A DNA stretch of 56,089 nt from Dehalococcoidia bacterium (GTDB taxonomy: Bacteria; Chloroflexota; Dehalococcoidia; Lucifugimonadales; Lucifugimonadaceae): the NCBI GenBank assembly GCA_022824185.1, contig JAJEAU010000009.1, forward strand, positions 1 to 56,089, in the 5' to 3' direction. The translations under genes and the position numbers were made by a program. Shown here in pieces: positions 1 through 8,600 of the stretch. Positions within the stretch are counted from its first letter, which is position 1. Each line of letters starts with the position of its first letter. The notes beneath the pieces were generated by a model. It was not told the DNA's origin. It saw nothing but the letters and a program-made list of their open reading frames with translations, and made no database searches.

Positions 1-368
1 CAAGCACGCGGTCTGGCGACGCGTGCCGCGACTGGCAACGGTTGCTAGCGGTCTCGCACACCGCTCTGCGCAGCATTTGACCCCTCTCCGGGGTCGACCT
101 CTTCAAACCGAAGAGGCGATGGAGAGGGAAGGAGCCTGGAAGTCGACGTCGACCTCCAAGCTCAGGGCCTGGGCAACATACAGCCCCACGGCCCAACCTC
201 CAAGTCACACCAACAGGTGAGGACAATCCTGCGCCTACAAAAAGGCGCAGGAGGAGGACCGAAAAAACCAGCCACCCACAAGTGGCCATATAAACGCGCC
301 AAAACGAAAAATCCCCCTCGCCGCCCCGTATTGCACAATTTACCTATCACCCCAACCCAAAATCCAAC
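1..368. other. Gene-free hairpin-rich region upstream of argF
   Basis: I see no convincing gene here. The stretch holds several perfect inverted repeats: AGCGGT (47-52) with ACCGCT (60-65); CCCTCTCC (82-89) with GGAGAGGG (121-128), enclosing CCTCTTC (98-104) with GAAGAGG (110-116); and a 10-bp stem TCCTGCGCCT (227-236) with AGGCGCAGGA (243-252). The CCTCTCC/GGAGAGG pair resembles the dispersed palindromes elsewhere in the window. No tRNA, and none of the RNase P, tmRNA or SRP RNA core motifs I know, could be matched. A leader RNA or decayed repeats are both possible. Confidence 0.4.
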
Positions 369-1313
369 ATGAACCATCACTTCCTAAGATTCCGCGACCT
401 GCCGGCCAACGAAATCTCGCCGCTGCTCATCCGCGCAATCGAACTCAAAAACGGCGCACAAAGTCAAGCACTAAACGCCAAAGCCGTCGCCCTCATCTTC
501 GAGAAACCTTCCCTCCGAACCAAACTCTCATTCTGGATCGGAGCACAAAAACTCGGCGCCAACCCCCTCTACTTCTCCCCCGAAGAAGTCGGACTAGGAC
601 AACGCGAACCAGTTGCAGACGTCGCAAGAGTCGTCGCCAGCATGGCCGACATGGCCATCGTCCGAACCTTCGCCCAGGAAACCCTCGACGAACTCGGAGC
701 CAACAGCAACGCTCCCGTCATCAACGCACTCACCGACGAGGAACACCCCTGCCAAGCGCTCGCCGACACCATGACCATGCTCGAGGTCCTATCAGATGAT
801 CCGCTCGGCAATGCCACTCGAGACAATCTCACCGACATCCGCGTCGCCTTCATCGGAGATGGCAACAACGTCGCCACCAGCCTCGCATACGCCGTCGCAG
901 GCCTCGGCGGAACCCTCGTCGTCGCCTCGCCCAACGGCTACGACATCCCCTACGCCTCACGGGTAGATGTAGCCGATTACATCACAGACCAGCCAACCGT
1001 CGGATCGCTGATCCAGATGCGCGACCCCATCGAGGCAACCCGCCACGCCGACTTCGTATACACCGACGTCTGGACCAGCATGGGACAAGAAGCCGAAACG
1101 GCACAACGGCTCAAAGACTTCGCAGGCTACCAGGTCAACCCAGACCTCATGGCCTACGCCAAACCTCAAGCTCGCTTCATGCACGATATGCCCGCACACC
1201 CCGGCGAAGAAGTCTCCGAAGACATGCTCTACCACCCCTCGTCGATCTGCTTCCAGCAAGCCGAAAACCGAATGTGGGCGCAGATGGCACTAATGGAAAC
1301 CCTAGCCTCCTAA
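369..1313 (+). CDS. argF: Ornithine carbamoyltransferase
   Basis: Cytoplasmic enzyme of arginine synthesis that joins carbamoyl phosphate and ornithine to give citrulline. The protein is 314 residues, normal for the family. The carbamoyl-phosphate loop reads SLRTK (48-52; usual STRTR), followed by the conserved Arg in VRTF (about 99) and HPCQ (126-129). The C-terminal ornithine loop, normally HCLP, reads HDMP (272-275) in an otherwise recognisable MPAHPGEEV context, so the usual Cys is Asp. This makes the exact substrate less certain: a related transcarbamylase is possible. It is the first gene of a + strand run; no other arg genes are nearby. Confidence 0.88.
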   Translation: MNHHFLRFRDLPANEISPLLIRAIELKNGAQSQALNAKAVALIFEKPSLRTKLSFWIGAQKLGANPLYFSPEEVGLGQREPVADVARVVASMADMAIVRTFAQETLDELGANSNAPVINALTDEEHPCQALADTMTMLEVLSDDPLGNATRDNLTDIRVAFIGDGNNVATSLAYAVAGLGGTLVVASPNGYDIPYASRVDVADYITDQPTVGSLIQMRDPIEATRHADFVYTDVWTSMGQEAETAQRLKDFAGYQVNPDLMAYAKPQARFMHDMPAHPGEEVSEDMLYHPSSICFQQAENRMWAQMALMETLAS

Positions 1314-1320
1314 CCCCTGA

Positions 1321-1382
1321 CCTCACCTCCCTCTCGCATAACATTTCCCTCTCCCCTCGGGGAAAGGGCCAGGGTGAGGGGG
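1321..1382. repeat. GC-rich palindromic repeat (REP-like)
   Basis: Intergenic element between argF and der. CCTCACC (1321-1327) pairs with GGTGAGG (1373-1379), and an inner CCCC-TC-GGGG hairpin lies at about 1353-1362. The right half, AGGGCCAGGGTGAGGG, recurs nearly unchanged at 51827-51841 and in diverged form near 50090, so this is one copy of a dispersed family. It has no T-run and is not a typical terminator. Confidence 0.65.
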
Positions 1383-1420
1383 AAGTGGCGGATAAACGGG
1401 CGGGGTACGGTAGATAAATA

Positions 1421-2740
1421 ATGTCGCTACCAGTAATAGCAATAGTCGGACGACCCAACGTCGGAAAGTCCACCCTCTTCAACCGAATCGCCGGAAGCCG
1501 AATCGCGATCGTAAGCGAAACCCCCGGCACAACCCGTGACCGCGTATCCGTAGACGCCGAATGGCTCGACCGACGTTTCCTCCTCATCGACACCGCAGGC
1601 ATCGAAGACGTCCCTTCCGCCGAACTCCAACTCTGGGACGAAGTCAGAACCCAGACCGAACGCGCCATCCAACTCGCCGACGTCGTCATCATGCTCGTCG
1701 ATTCCGTCGGCGGCGTCACCGCTTCCGACTACGATGCCGCCGACCTCCTCCGACGCTCAGGCAAACCATACGTCCTAGCCGCCAACAAAACCGACAACAC
1801 CAACCGACTAGCCGAACTCTACACCTTCAACGCCATTGGCATGGGAGAGCCGATCCCCATATCCGCATACCACGACATCGGCGTCGCCGAGATGATGGAC
1901 AACGTCTTCGAGTTCATCAAAACCGACGACGAAACTGACCTCCCGGAAGACGTCATCAAAGTCGCCATCGCCGGTCGCCCAAACGTCGGCAAGTCCGCCA
2001 TATTCAACGCCCTCACCGGCCAAGAACGATCCATCGTCAGCCCCGTACCCGGCACAACTCGCGACACCGTCGATGCCATCTACGAATACGAAGGCACGCC
2101 CATCATGTTCCTCGACACAGCAGGCCTCAGACGCCGCGGCAAGACCGAGCAGGGCATCGAGAAATTCTCCGCCATCCGCACAATAGGCGCAATCGAACGC
2201 TCCGACGTCGCAATCATCGTCCTCGACGCAACCGAGTTCGTCACCGCACAAGATACCCACATCGCAGGCTTCGCACAAGACGCCTACCGCGCCGGCGTTG
2301 TCCTCGTCAACAAATGGGACCTCTCGAAATACGCCGAACGATCCTTCGACGAAGCCATGGACGAGATCCGCCAACGCTTCAAGTTCATCGTCGATGCGCC
2401 CGCAATCGTCACTTCAGCCCTCACCGGCAGAGGCATCGACCGCATTCCCGAAGCCGTCCGCCGAACCTTCATGCAATTCACCAAACGCGTCGACTCTGCC
2501 GAACTCTCTCGCACCCTTTACGCCGCCCTAGGCGACCGGCCATTGCCGACCCGAGGCAGACGACGCGTCAAAATCAGCGGCATCGAACAGGTAGCGATAC
2601 GACCGCCCACATTCGTGATAACCTGCAAAAACCCTGAGCATCTGCACTTCTCATACAAGCGGTACCTTGAAAACCGCTTGAGAGAGGCGTTCGGATTCGC
2701 GGGTTCGCCGGTCAGACTGCTATATCGTGACGCTGGTTGA
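1421..2740 (+). CDS. der: Ribosome-assembly GTPase Der (EngA)
   Basis: Double-GTPase needed for maturation of the 50S subunit. The 439-residue protein has two GTP-binding domains with P-loops GRPNVGKS at about 9-16 and 184-191. The second domain carries NKWD near 296. The C-terminal KH-like domain is basic and contains RGRRRVKI, as expected for rRNA contact. Length and domain order are standard. It ends 6 bases before plsY, and its stop codon lies within GGTTGAGGTGAC, which also supplies the plsY ribosome-binding site. Confidence 0.97.
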   Translation: MSLPVIAIVGRPNVGKSTLFNRIAGSRIAIVSETPGTTRDRVSVDAEWLDRRFLLIDTAGIEDVPSAELQLWDEVRTQTERAIQLADVVIMLVDSVGGVTASDYDAADLLRRSGKPYVLAANKTDNTNRLAELYTFNAIGMGEPIPISAYHDIGVAEMMDNVFEFIKTDDETDLPEDVIKVAIAGRPNVGKSAIFNALTGQERSIVSPVPGTTRDTVDAIYEYEGTPIMFLDTAGLRRRGKTEQGIEKFSAIRTIGAIERSDVAIIVLDATEFVTAQDTHIAGFAQDAYRAGVVLVNKWDLSKYAERSFDEAMDEIRQRFKFIVDAPAIVTSALTGRGIDRIPEAVRRTFMQFTKRVDSAELSRTLYAALGDRPLPTRGRRRVKISGIEQVAIRPPTFVITCKNPEHLHFSYKRYLENRLREAFGFAGSPVRLLYRDAG

Positions 2741-2746
2741 GGTGAC

Positions 2747-3427
2747 ATGAACGAACTGTTGGCGTGGGTCATCATCGCACCCGCGGCATACCTCATCGGT
2801 TCAATACCGGTGGGCCTCATCGTCTGCAGACTCTTCGGCGGAGTGGATCCCCGCGAGCACGGCAGCGGTTCAATGGGCGCAACCAACGTCCTTCGCACCG
2901 TTGGCAAGAAAGCCGCAGCCCTCGTCTTCGTGTTCGACTTTGGCAAAGGCGCCGCGATGATAGGTCTATCGCTCCTCCTCGTGCCCGACGCCAAGCTCCT
3001 TCACGCCATGACGGGCACATTGGTAATCGTCGGACACACCTGGCCAGTCTTCGCAGGCTTCAAAGGCGGCAAGGGCATCTCCACAGGATGGGGAGCGATC
3101 CTTGTGCTCTCGCCGATCGCAGCGGCAGTCACGCTCATCGGGCTGGCGGTCGCCGTGGCCACAAGATACGTTTCGCTCGGTTCGATAATCGGGGCGTCGC
3201 TAGGAGTAGTAGCCCTCATCGTCTTGTCATTCGTCGACCTATCGATCTCAGTCGATTACGCCACCATCGAGTACCTCGCTTTCGCCATCCCGGCCGTCGT
3301 GGTGATCCTATTCAGCCATCGCGAGAACATGATGCGCCTCAGCCGCGGCACAGAGAACCGCCTAGACATCAACGCCGCCGAGGCATCGTCAACATCCGGC
3401 GGCGAACCCGGCAACAGCGGAGCCTGA
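2747..3427 (+). CDS. plsY: Glycerol-3-phosphate acyltransferase PlsY
   Basis: Integral membrane enzyme that transfers an acyl group from acyl phosphate to glycerol 3-phosphate, the first step of phospholipid synthesis. The 226-residue protein has five or so hydrophobic segments and the family motifs HGSGSMGATNVLR (about 38-50), FDFGKG and FKGGKGIS. The C-terminus has a short Ser/Gly/Glu-rich tail beyond the last membrane helix. It sits between der and gpsA; gpsA makes the glycerol 3-phosphate that PlsY uses, so the pair forms a small lipid-head-group operon. Confidence 0.95.
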   Translation: MNELLAWVIIAPAAYLIGSIPVGLIVCRLFGGVDPREHGSGSMGATNVLRTVGKKAAALVFVFDFGKGAAMIGLSLLLVPDAKLLHAMTGTLVIVGHTWPVFAGFKGGKGISTGWGAILVLSPIAAAVTLIGLAVAVATRYVSLGSIIGASLGVVALIVLSFVDLSISVDYATIEYLAFAIPAVVVILFSHRENMMRLSRGTENRLDINAAEASSTSGGEPGNSGA

Positions 3428-3434
3428 TCCGATT
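3419..3434 (+). promoter_or_regulatory. gpsA: Ribosome-binding site and ATT start of gpsA
   Basis: GGAG at 3419-3422 lies 9 bases before ATT at 3432. In the gpsA frame the nearest upstream stop is TAG at 3363, and no ATG, GTG or TTG occurs between it and the dinucleotide-binding motif at 3453-3476. A start must therefore use ATT, or another non-standard codon, unless translation enters from plsY by frameshift or the sequence contains an error. Confidence 0.55.
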
Positions 3435-4451
3435 TCGGCGATCGGAATCATAGGCGCGGGATCATGGGGCACAGCGCTAGCGGTCGTGCTAGCGAACCAA
3501 GGCAACCAGACGCGCCTCCTAGCTAGAGACGCCAATCGCGCAGCCGAGCTAGAGGCCGCCCGAGAAAACAAACGCTACCTAGAAGGAATGGCGTTCCCGG
3601 ACGGGATGTCCGTGCATCACGATCCTCAAACCGCCTTATCGGATGTCGACTGCGTCATCATCGCAGTGCCATCAGTAGCCATGCGAGAGGTGTTCGGAGC
3701 AAACGTGAATGCCATCGCCCCAAGAACCACAGTCGTCAGTGCGACCAAAGGTCTGGAGATCGCCAGCGGCAAGCGGATGAGCGAACTGATCGCCGAAATC
3801 ATCGCCGCAAACCACTCAATCACCGCAGAAGACGCGATGGCAACCATCTGCGCTCTCTCAGGACCAAACCTCTCCGTAGAGATCGCCATCGGCCTCCCCA
3901 TGCTAGCCACCGCCGCCTCGGTATCCATCGAAACCGCAGAGCGAGTCCAACTCATGACCAGCGGGGAACGATTCCGCATCTACGCATCCGACGACATCAT
4001 CGGCGTCGAATTGGGAGGCACCCTAAAGAACATCATCGCCATCGGTGCCGGCTTCATCGATGCGACGGGCTTGGGTGCCAATCTAAAGGCCGCATACGTC
4101 ACAAGGGGCTTGCACGAAATCACGATGCTAGGCACAGCACTCGGCGCCAAACCCAGCACCTTCGCCGGACTAAGCGGCATCGGCGACATGCTCGCAACCT
4201 GCTACAGCCCACTAAGCCGAAACTACAGATTGGGCACCAGATTGGCAGAAGGCGACACCGTAGAGGAGGCAGTCGATTACCTAGGACAGACAGCGGAAGG
4301 CGTCCCAACCACAAGAGCCGCCCTGCGCCTAGCCAGAGAACTCAACGTCGACATGCCAATCACCGAAACCGCACACAAAGTAATGTTCGACAACGTCTCA
4401 CCACACGACGCATTAGCGGAACTGATGCAACGAGAGCTACAGAGGGAGTAG
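3432..4451 (+). CDS. gpsA: Glycerol-3-phosphate dehydrogenase [NAD(P)+]
   Basis: Reduces dihydroxyacetone phosphate to sn-glycerol 3-phosphate for phospholipid synthesis. From the proposed ATT at 3432 the protein is 339 residues, the usual family length. The nucleotide-binding GAGSWGTA falls at residues 8-15, followed by SGPNLSVEIA and the catalytic-lysine segment GVELGGTLKNIIAIGAGF. The first standard start codon (GTG, 3486) would remove the whole Rossmann motif and cannot be right. The start lies 4 bases after the plsY stop, so translational coupling is likely. The gene converges on the ABC transporter genes with only 9 bases between them and no visible terminator. Confidence 0.93.
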   Translation: MSAIGIIGAGSWGTALAVVLANQGNQTRLLARDANRAAELEAARENKRYLEGMAFPDGMSVHHDPQTALSDVDCVIIAVPSVAMREVFGANVNAIAPRTTVVSATKGLEIASGKRMSELIAEIIAANHSITAEDAMATICALSGPNLSVEIAIGLPMLATAASVSIETAERVQLMTSGERFRIYASDDIIGVELGGTLKNIIAIGAGFIDATGLGANLKAAYVTRGLHEITMLGTALGAKPSTFAGLSGIGDMLATCYSPLSRNYRLGTRLAEGDTVEEAVDYLGQTAEGVPTTRAALRLARELNVDMPITETAHKVMFDNVSPHDALAELMQRELQRE

Positions 4452-4460
4452 AGCCGCTCC

Positions 4461-5387
4461 TCAATCGCTCCGCAACTGCCGCAACATCGGGTCGAAATAA
4501 TCCCTAAGCCAGTCGCCCAAGAAGTTGAAGCCCATCACCACTAGGAAGATGGCGATACCGGGCATCGTCGCGATCCACCAAGCACGTGAAAGGTGCTGAC
4601 GCCCATCTGAGGCCATGATGCCCCACGCAGGAGTATCTGGCGGCACTCCAACTCCAAGGAAACTCAGCGTCGATTCGGTCAGGATCAGCGAACCCACTCG
4701 GAGGCTCCCAATCACGAGCACCGAACCTACGACTCCAGGAAGAATATGCCGGAACAAGATGCGCCGTTGCGATGCGCCTAGGATGCGGGCATAACTCACG
4801 TAGTCAGACTCCCGAAGAGTCAGCGTTTCGGCGCGAACTACACGGGCAAAGTTGTCCCACCCAAAGAGAATGAGCAAAACGATGATGAGCTCGAGGCTCT
4901 GACCGAAAACAACCACCACCACGAGCGCGACGAGTAGAAACGGCATCGCCAAGGTGAAATCGACGGCTCGCATCGCGACTTGATCGATCCACCCTCCTCG
5001 ATATCCCGCGACAAGTCCGATGACGGTTCCCCCAATGCCTCCGGCAAGGATCACAGCGGTAGAGATGATGGTGGAGACACGCGCGCCGTGGATCAGCCGG
5101 CTCAATATGTCACGACCTTGGTGATCCGTTCCCAACGGGTAGTCCCAATTCCCACCTTCTTGCCAAATTGGGGGAGTTCGCGAGGCCCGCAAATTGCCGC
5201 GCAACGGGTCGTGAGGCGAAAGTTGCTCGGCAAAGAGCGCGCAGACGATCATCAGAACGAGGATCGCAAAGGGAACGATCGGGTATCGCCTGAACCACGA
5301 CCAACCGATCCGAAGCGCTCGCAGGACCGGGTTGCGCGGCAACGTGTCGTCAATCGGCGACGGGACGTATGTTGCTTCCATGGCCAT
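4461..5387 (-). CDS. ABC transporter permease, DppC/OppC type
   Basis: Inner membrane permease of a peptide/nickel/opine-type importer. The 308-residue protein has a cytoplasmic N-terminus of about 38 residues, a first hydrophobic helix (FAILVLMIVCALFAEQL), an N-terminal DppC-type region with PLGTDHQGRDILSR, then five further membrane segments. The coupling loop RILGASQRRILFRHILPG is the EAA motif that docks on the ATPase. It follows the DppB-type permease by 14 bases. No ATPase gene is present in the window, so ATP hydrolysis must come from proteins encoded elsewhere. The substrate cannot be told from sequence. Confidence 0.93.
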   Translation of the reverse strand: MAMEATYVPSPIDDTLPRNPVLRALRIGWSWFRRYPIVPFAILVLMIVCALFAEQLSPHDPLRGNLRASRTPPIWQEGGNWDYPLGTDHQGRDILSRLIHGARVSTIISTAVILAGGIGGTVIGLVAGYRGGWIDQVAMRAVDFTLAMPFLLVALVVVVVFGQSLELIIVLLILFGWDNFARVVRAETLTLRESDYVSYARILGASQRRILFRHILPGVVGSVLVIGSLRVGSLILTESTLSFLGVGVPPDTPAWGIMASDGRQHLSRAWWIATMPGIAIFLVVMGFNFLGDWLRDYFDPMLRQLRSD

Positions 5388-5401
5388 TGCAACTCACCGG
5401 A

Positions 5402-6319
5402 TCAGTCAAGCCGGATGCGCGGATCTAGCTGCGCGTAAAGCAGATCGACGACGAGGTTGAGGAGGATGTAGAACGACGAGAAGAGGATCACGATGGCGCT
5501 AAGCACCGGAAAATCGTTGTTCTTGATCGATTGGACTGCCAGTCTCCCCACGCCCGGCCAAGCGAACACCGTCTCGACTACGACGGTGCCGGTCAGGAAC
5601 GCGGCGAAGATGAGCGCAGCCACGGTCAACGGCGGGATGATGGCGTTTCGGAAACCATGGATCCAGACGATCTTGCCGAACGACACGCCCTTTGCCCTCG
5701 CGAGTTTGATGTACTCGCTGTCCAAAACGTTGAGCATCGCCCCACGGGTAATCCGCATCAGCCCCGCCGCCGGCAACCAGCCCAACGCAATCGCAGGCAT
5801 GATGTAATGATTCCACCCTTCATTGCGGCTCGAAGGCAACCACCCTAGTTGGGCGGAAAAGATCAGGATCATCATGATCCCAATCCAAAAAACAGGCACA
5901 GACTGACCCAGCAACGCGAATCCGCGTACTCCGTAATCGACGAATGAACCGCGATTGACAGCCGAGATGACACCCATAGGCACGCCTATCAGAACCGCCA
6001 CCCCAAACGCCACACCACCAAGTTGCAATGTGTTCGGGACTCGCTCTCTTACGAGTCTGATGCTCGGAATGTCATAGTAGAGCGATTCGCCGAAATCACC
6101 TCGCAAAGTATCCCAGAGCCATACGCCGTACTGGACGTAGAGAGGCTTGTCGAGTCCCATCCTCTCCCCCCAAGCGTCCCATGCCTCGGGGGTAGCATAC
6201 TCATCCAGGTAGATGTTGCGCGGGTCTCCGGCAGCTCTGGACAACCCGAATACGACGATCGTTATCAGCAACACGATCGCCACCCCGAATGCCAGTCTAT
6301 TTGCGATGATCCGCCACAT
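5402..6319 (-). CDS. ABC transporter permease, DppB/OppB type
   Basis: Partner permease of the same importer. The 305-residue protein starts with a membrane helix (ANRLAFGVAIVLLITIVVFG), has the DppB-type periplasmic segment ending in FGESLYYDIPSIRLV, and then five helices. The EAA-type coupling loop reads EYIKLARAKGVSFGKIVWIHG. It ends with AQLDPRIRLD, a common C-terminus in this family. It lies 150 bases downstream of the binding-protein gene and 14 bases upstream of the second permease, forming one operon. Confidence 0.94.
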   Translation of the reverse strand: MWRIIANRLAFGVAIVLLITIVVFGLSRAAGDPRNIYLDEYATPEAWDAWGERMGLDKPLYVQYGVWLWDTLRGDFGESLYYDIPSIRLVRERVPNTLQLGGVAFGVAVLIGVPMGVISAVNRGSFVDYGVRGFALLGQSVPVFWIGIMMILIFSAQLGWLPSSRNEGWNHYIMPAIALGWLPAAGLMRITRGAMLNVLDSEYIKLARAKGVSFGKIVWIHGFRNAIIPPLTVAALIFAAFLTGTVVVETVFAWPGVGRLAVQSIKNNDFPVLSAIVILFSSFYILLNLVVDLLYAQLDPRIRLD

Positions 6320-6469
6320 TTTCGATCACTGCAGCCATTGGTGCGCCTTGTACGTCACCGCAACGGCAAGCGGTGACCACCCAAATTCGGAAACCCGAGA
6401 CCCGATGCAGGATGGCCACCGTCTGTCGGCCGACTAACCGAAGCAGCCGACCGGCACTTCTTAATGCCG

Positions 6470-8545
6470 TTACTCCGCCAACATTATGGTGTCGAACCCG
6501 TTAATGCCGCCGAATGTCTCGGTATGAGGCATCCATTCAACAACCTTGGGTGACACGGCGTAAAGTTGGTTTTGACGAACCATCGACATTACCAAACCGG
6601 TTTCGGCTAGGAAGTCGGTCAGGACGATGTTGTTCTCAATACGCTTCTGCGCATCCGATTCAATCAAGTTTGCCCAGTAGGTCTTTTCCAGAATGTCGTT
6701 GGGTAGTTCGATGCCGCGGTTGGCACCACCCCGCGCGGCTGACATTAGGCGACCTTTAGGCTCGTCGGCATAACCGAGGTTCATGTGGTGGTACAGCGGA
6801 ATGTCGATAGTGCGTCCGATCAGTTTCGGTCGATTTCCGGAGTACGCGGTCGCATCAATCTCAACATTCAAGTTCAAGTTGTCAGCCCACTGCAACACCG
6901 CAGCTTCGGCAATGTCAAAGGGCAGAGAACCAGAGTCAGGCGTCAACCACACAGGGACTGAGAACCCTTCGGGCACGCCAGCTTCGGCCATTAAGGCGCG
7001 GGCACCTTCAGGGTCGAACGGTACTGCCCACGAGTCCTTCCAAATCGCGTCACTGCTGGTAAAACCAGTGAACGTGTAGTGCGGAGGGTACAAACCTTGG
7101 CCGATCACCTCATTGATGGCGACGCGATCAACAGCCATGCTGAGCGCTCGGCGGAACTTGTTGCCGCGTTCCATCGAAGCAGGGTCATTGTAGTCGCTGA
7201 TCCAAGGGTGCTCGTCGTCGGGCTTCCAACCTTCGCGCGGGAACTCCAGATCCGGTTGAACAGGATCGGAGGTCTGCCAGAAGTTGCCGCCCATGTAGAT
7301 GTGCAAGGTTTGACCTTCGCCCAAGGGTTGGATCCGGGAACCTGCAACCTGCTCCGTGGCCTCGACCACGAATTGCGCAGACATCACAGAGATGTGAACT
7401 TCGTCGTTCACAAACGCAGCAACTCGAGTAGCCGGTTCGGGAATAGCGACCATTCGCATCGCTTCGATGGACGGGACCTTACGGTAATGCTCGGTTACGG
7501 CCTGGAACTCGATGAAGTTGTCGGCTTCGCCTTCGATCATCATGAACGGGCCCTGTCCAATCTTCCTGCCACCAGTTTCCTTGCCCAGTTCATCGATAGC
7601 GCGTTTCGAAGTCGCGGTCAATGTGTTGCGCCATACATTTGAAATCTCGAGGAGCCACACAGGGCTTAGAGTGGCGCCTTCTTTGACGTGCATGATGACG
7701 GTGTTGTCATCCACCGCTTCCCAAGAACCTTGGTATTCGCCGACGAAACCAGACCGCGAGTTCGTATTGCCTTCTCGCAGGGCATCGTTGAACGACCAAG
7801 CGACGTCTTCAGCGGTCAACTCGCCCCAACCGTGGTGGAACTGCACACCGTCGCGGATGTTGAACGTGATCGACCGAGCATCTTCAGCGACGCTCCAACC
7901 GTTGGCGATGCTGATCGCCGGGTTGAACGCTCCGCGTTGCGGGATCGGCGCAGGGTCGGCGTAGATCAACGCATCGGCTACACCGATTTGGTCGCTGGTG
8001 TAGTCGTCGTACGGCGAGCTGGTAAACCAACCAGCGCCGATATCAGGCGAAACAAAGACCAGCTTCCCAGATTGAGCGGTCGGAGCTTCTACCACCGCCG
8101 TCGCAGCGGCCTCAACCGCCGCTCCAGCACCCGCACCATAGGCTTCTGCGGTTGCAGTTACAACGACTTCACGGACGACCTCTACTTCGACCTCAACCGG
8201 AACTTCCTTGACGACCTCGACGGCTACCTCTCTTTCGACGACGACAGTCTGCACAACGGTCTCCCCAGCCACCTGGACCTCTTTCTCGACCACGACAGTC
8301 TGGACCACCGTCTCGCCAGCCACCTGGACCTCTTTCTCAACCACCACAGTCTGGATCACCGTCTCACCGGCAACCTGGACCTCTTTTTCGACCACGACAG
8401 TCTGCGGAACGGCGCGTTCTACCACCTTCTCGACCTCGACGGTCTGGACAACCACCGTTTCAGTCCCGCACGCAAACACGATGGCTGAAAGCAAAAGTGC
8501 CATAGCCAAGGCCGCGCCGGATGTCGAAAACCATATTCTTCGCAT
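6470..8545 (-). CDS. Family 5 solute-binding lipoprotein with repeat linker
   Basis: Extracytoplasmic binding protein of the DppA/OppA class, 691 residues. ATG at 8545 is chosen because AGGAGG lies 7 bases upstream; an earlier in-frame start adds only MLLGGDT. A signal peptide ends in the lipobox VFAC, so the mature protein is lipid-anchored. Next comes a linker of about 110 residues built from 17-residue units (EVQVAGETVIQTVVVEK and variants) and further VEVEVV-rich sequence. The binding domain begins near GKLVFVSPDIGAG and contains family 5 segments such as FNIRDGVQFHHGWGELTAEDVAWS. The long charged valine-rich linker is seen in chloroflexotal binding proteins. Ligand unknown; di- or oligopeptides are the default guess. 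Confidence 0.93.
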   Translation of the reverse strand: MRRIWFSTSGAALAMALLLSAIVFACGTETVVVQTVEVEKVVERAVPQTVVVEKEVQVAGETVIQTVVVEKEVQVAGETVVQTVVVEKEVQVAGETVVQTVVVEREVAVEVVKEVPVEVEVEVVREVVVTATAEAYGAGAGAAVEAAATAVVEAPTAQSGKLVFVSPDIGAGWFTSSPYDDYTSDQIGVADALIYADPAPIPQRGAFNPAISIANGWSVAEDARSITFNIRDGVQFHHGWGELTAEDVAWSFNDALREGNTNSRSGFVGEYQGSWEAVDDNTVIMHVKEGATLSPVWLLEISNVWRNTLTATSKRAIDELGKETGGRKIGQGPFMMIEGEADNFIEFQAVTEHYRKVPSIEAMRMVAIPEPATRVAAFVNDEVHISVMSAQFVVEATEQVAGSRIQPLGEGQTLHIYMGGNFWQTSDPVQPDLEFPREGWKPDDEHPWISDYNDPASMERGNKFRRALSMAVDRVAINEVIGQGLYPPHYTFTGFTSSDAIWKDSWAVPFDPEGARALMAEAGVPEGFSVPVWLTPDSGSLPFDIAEAAVLQWADNLNLNVEIDATAYSGNRPKLIGRTIDIPLYHHMNLGYADEPKGRLMSAARGGANRGIELPNDILEKTYWANLIESDAQKRIENNIVLTDFLAETGLVMSMVRQNQLYAVSPKVVEWMPHTETFGGINGFDTIMLAE
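8243..8404 (-). repeat. 51-bp tandem repeat coding for the lipoprotein linker
   Basis: Three near-identical 51-bp units, marked by (GA)CAGTCTG at 8243, 8294, 8345 and a partial fourth at 8396. Each encodes 17 residues containing KEVQVAGETV. The repeat lies in frame in the linker of the solute-binding lipoprotein, so unit gain or loss would change linker length without breaking the gene. Confidence 0.9.
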
Positions 8546-8600
8546 GGTGTCTCCTCCTAGGAGCAATTTCGTGCGTTTGCCATTGTTGCGAACTCAGTCA

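Noticed and set aside
90..120. tRNA T-arm-like sequence CTTCAAACCGAAG
   Set aside because: No cloverleaf, acceptor stem or anticodon arm can be built around it; it is a simple hairpin.
7079..8488. Long plus-strand frames opposite the binding-protein gene
   Set aside because: They are shadows of the lipoprotein gene; their protein sequences are low-complexity mirror images of its repeats and match no family.
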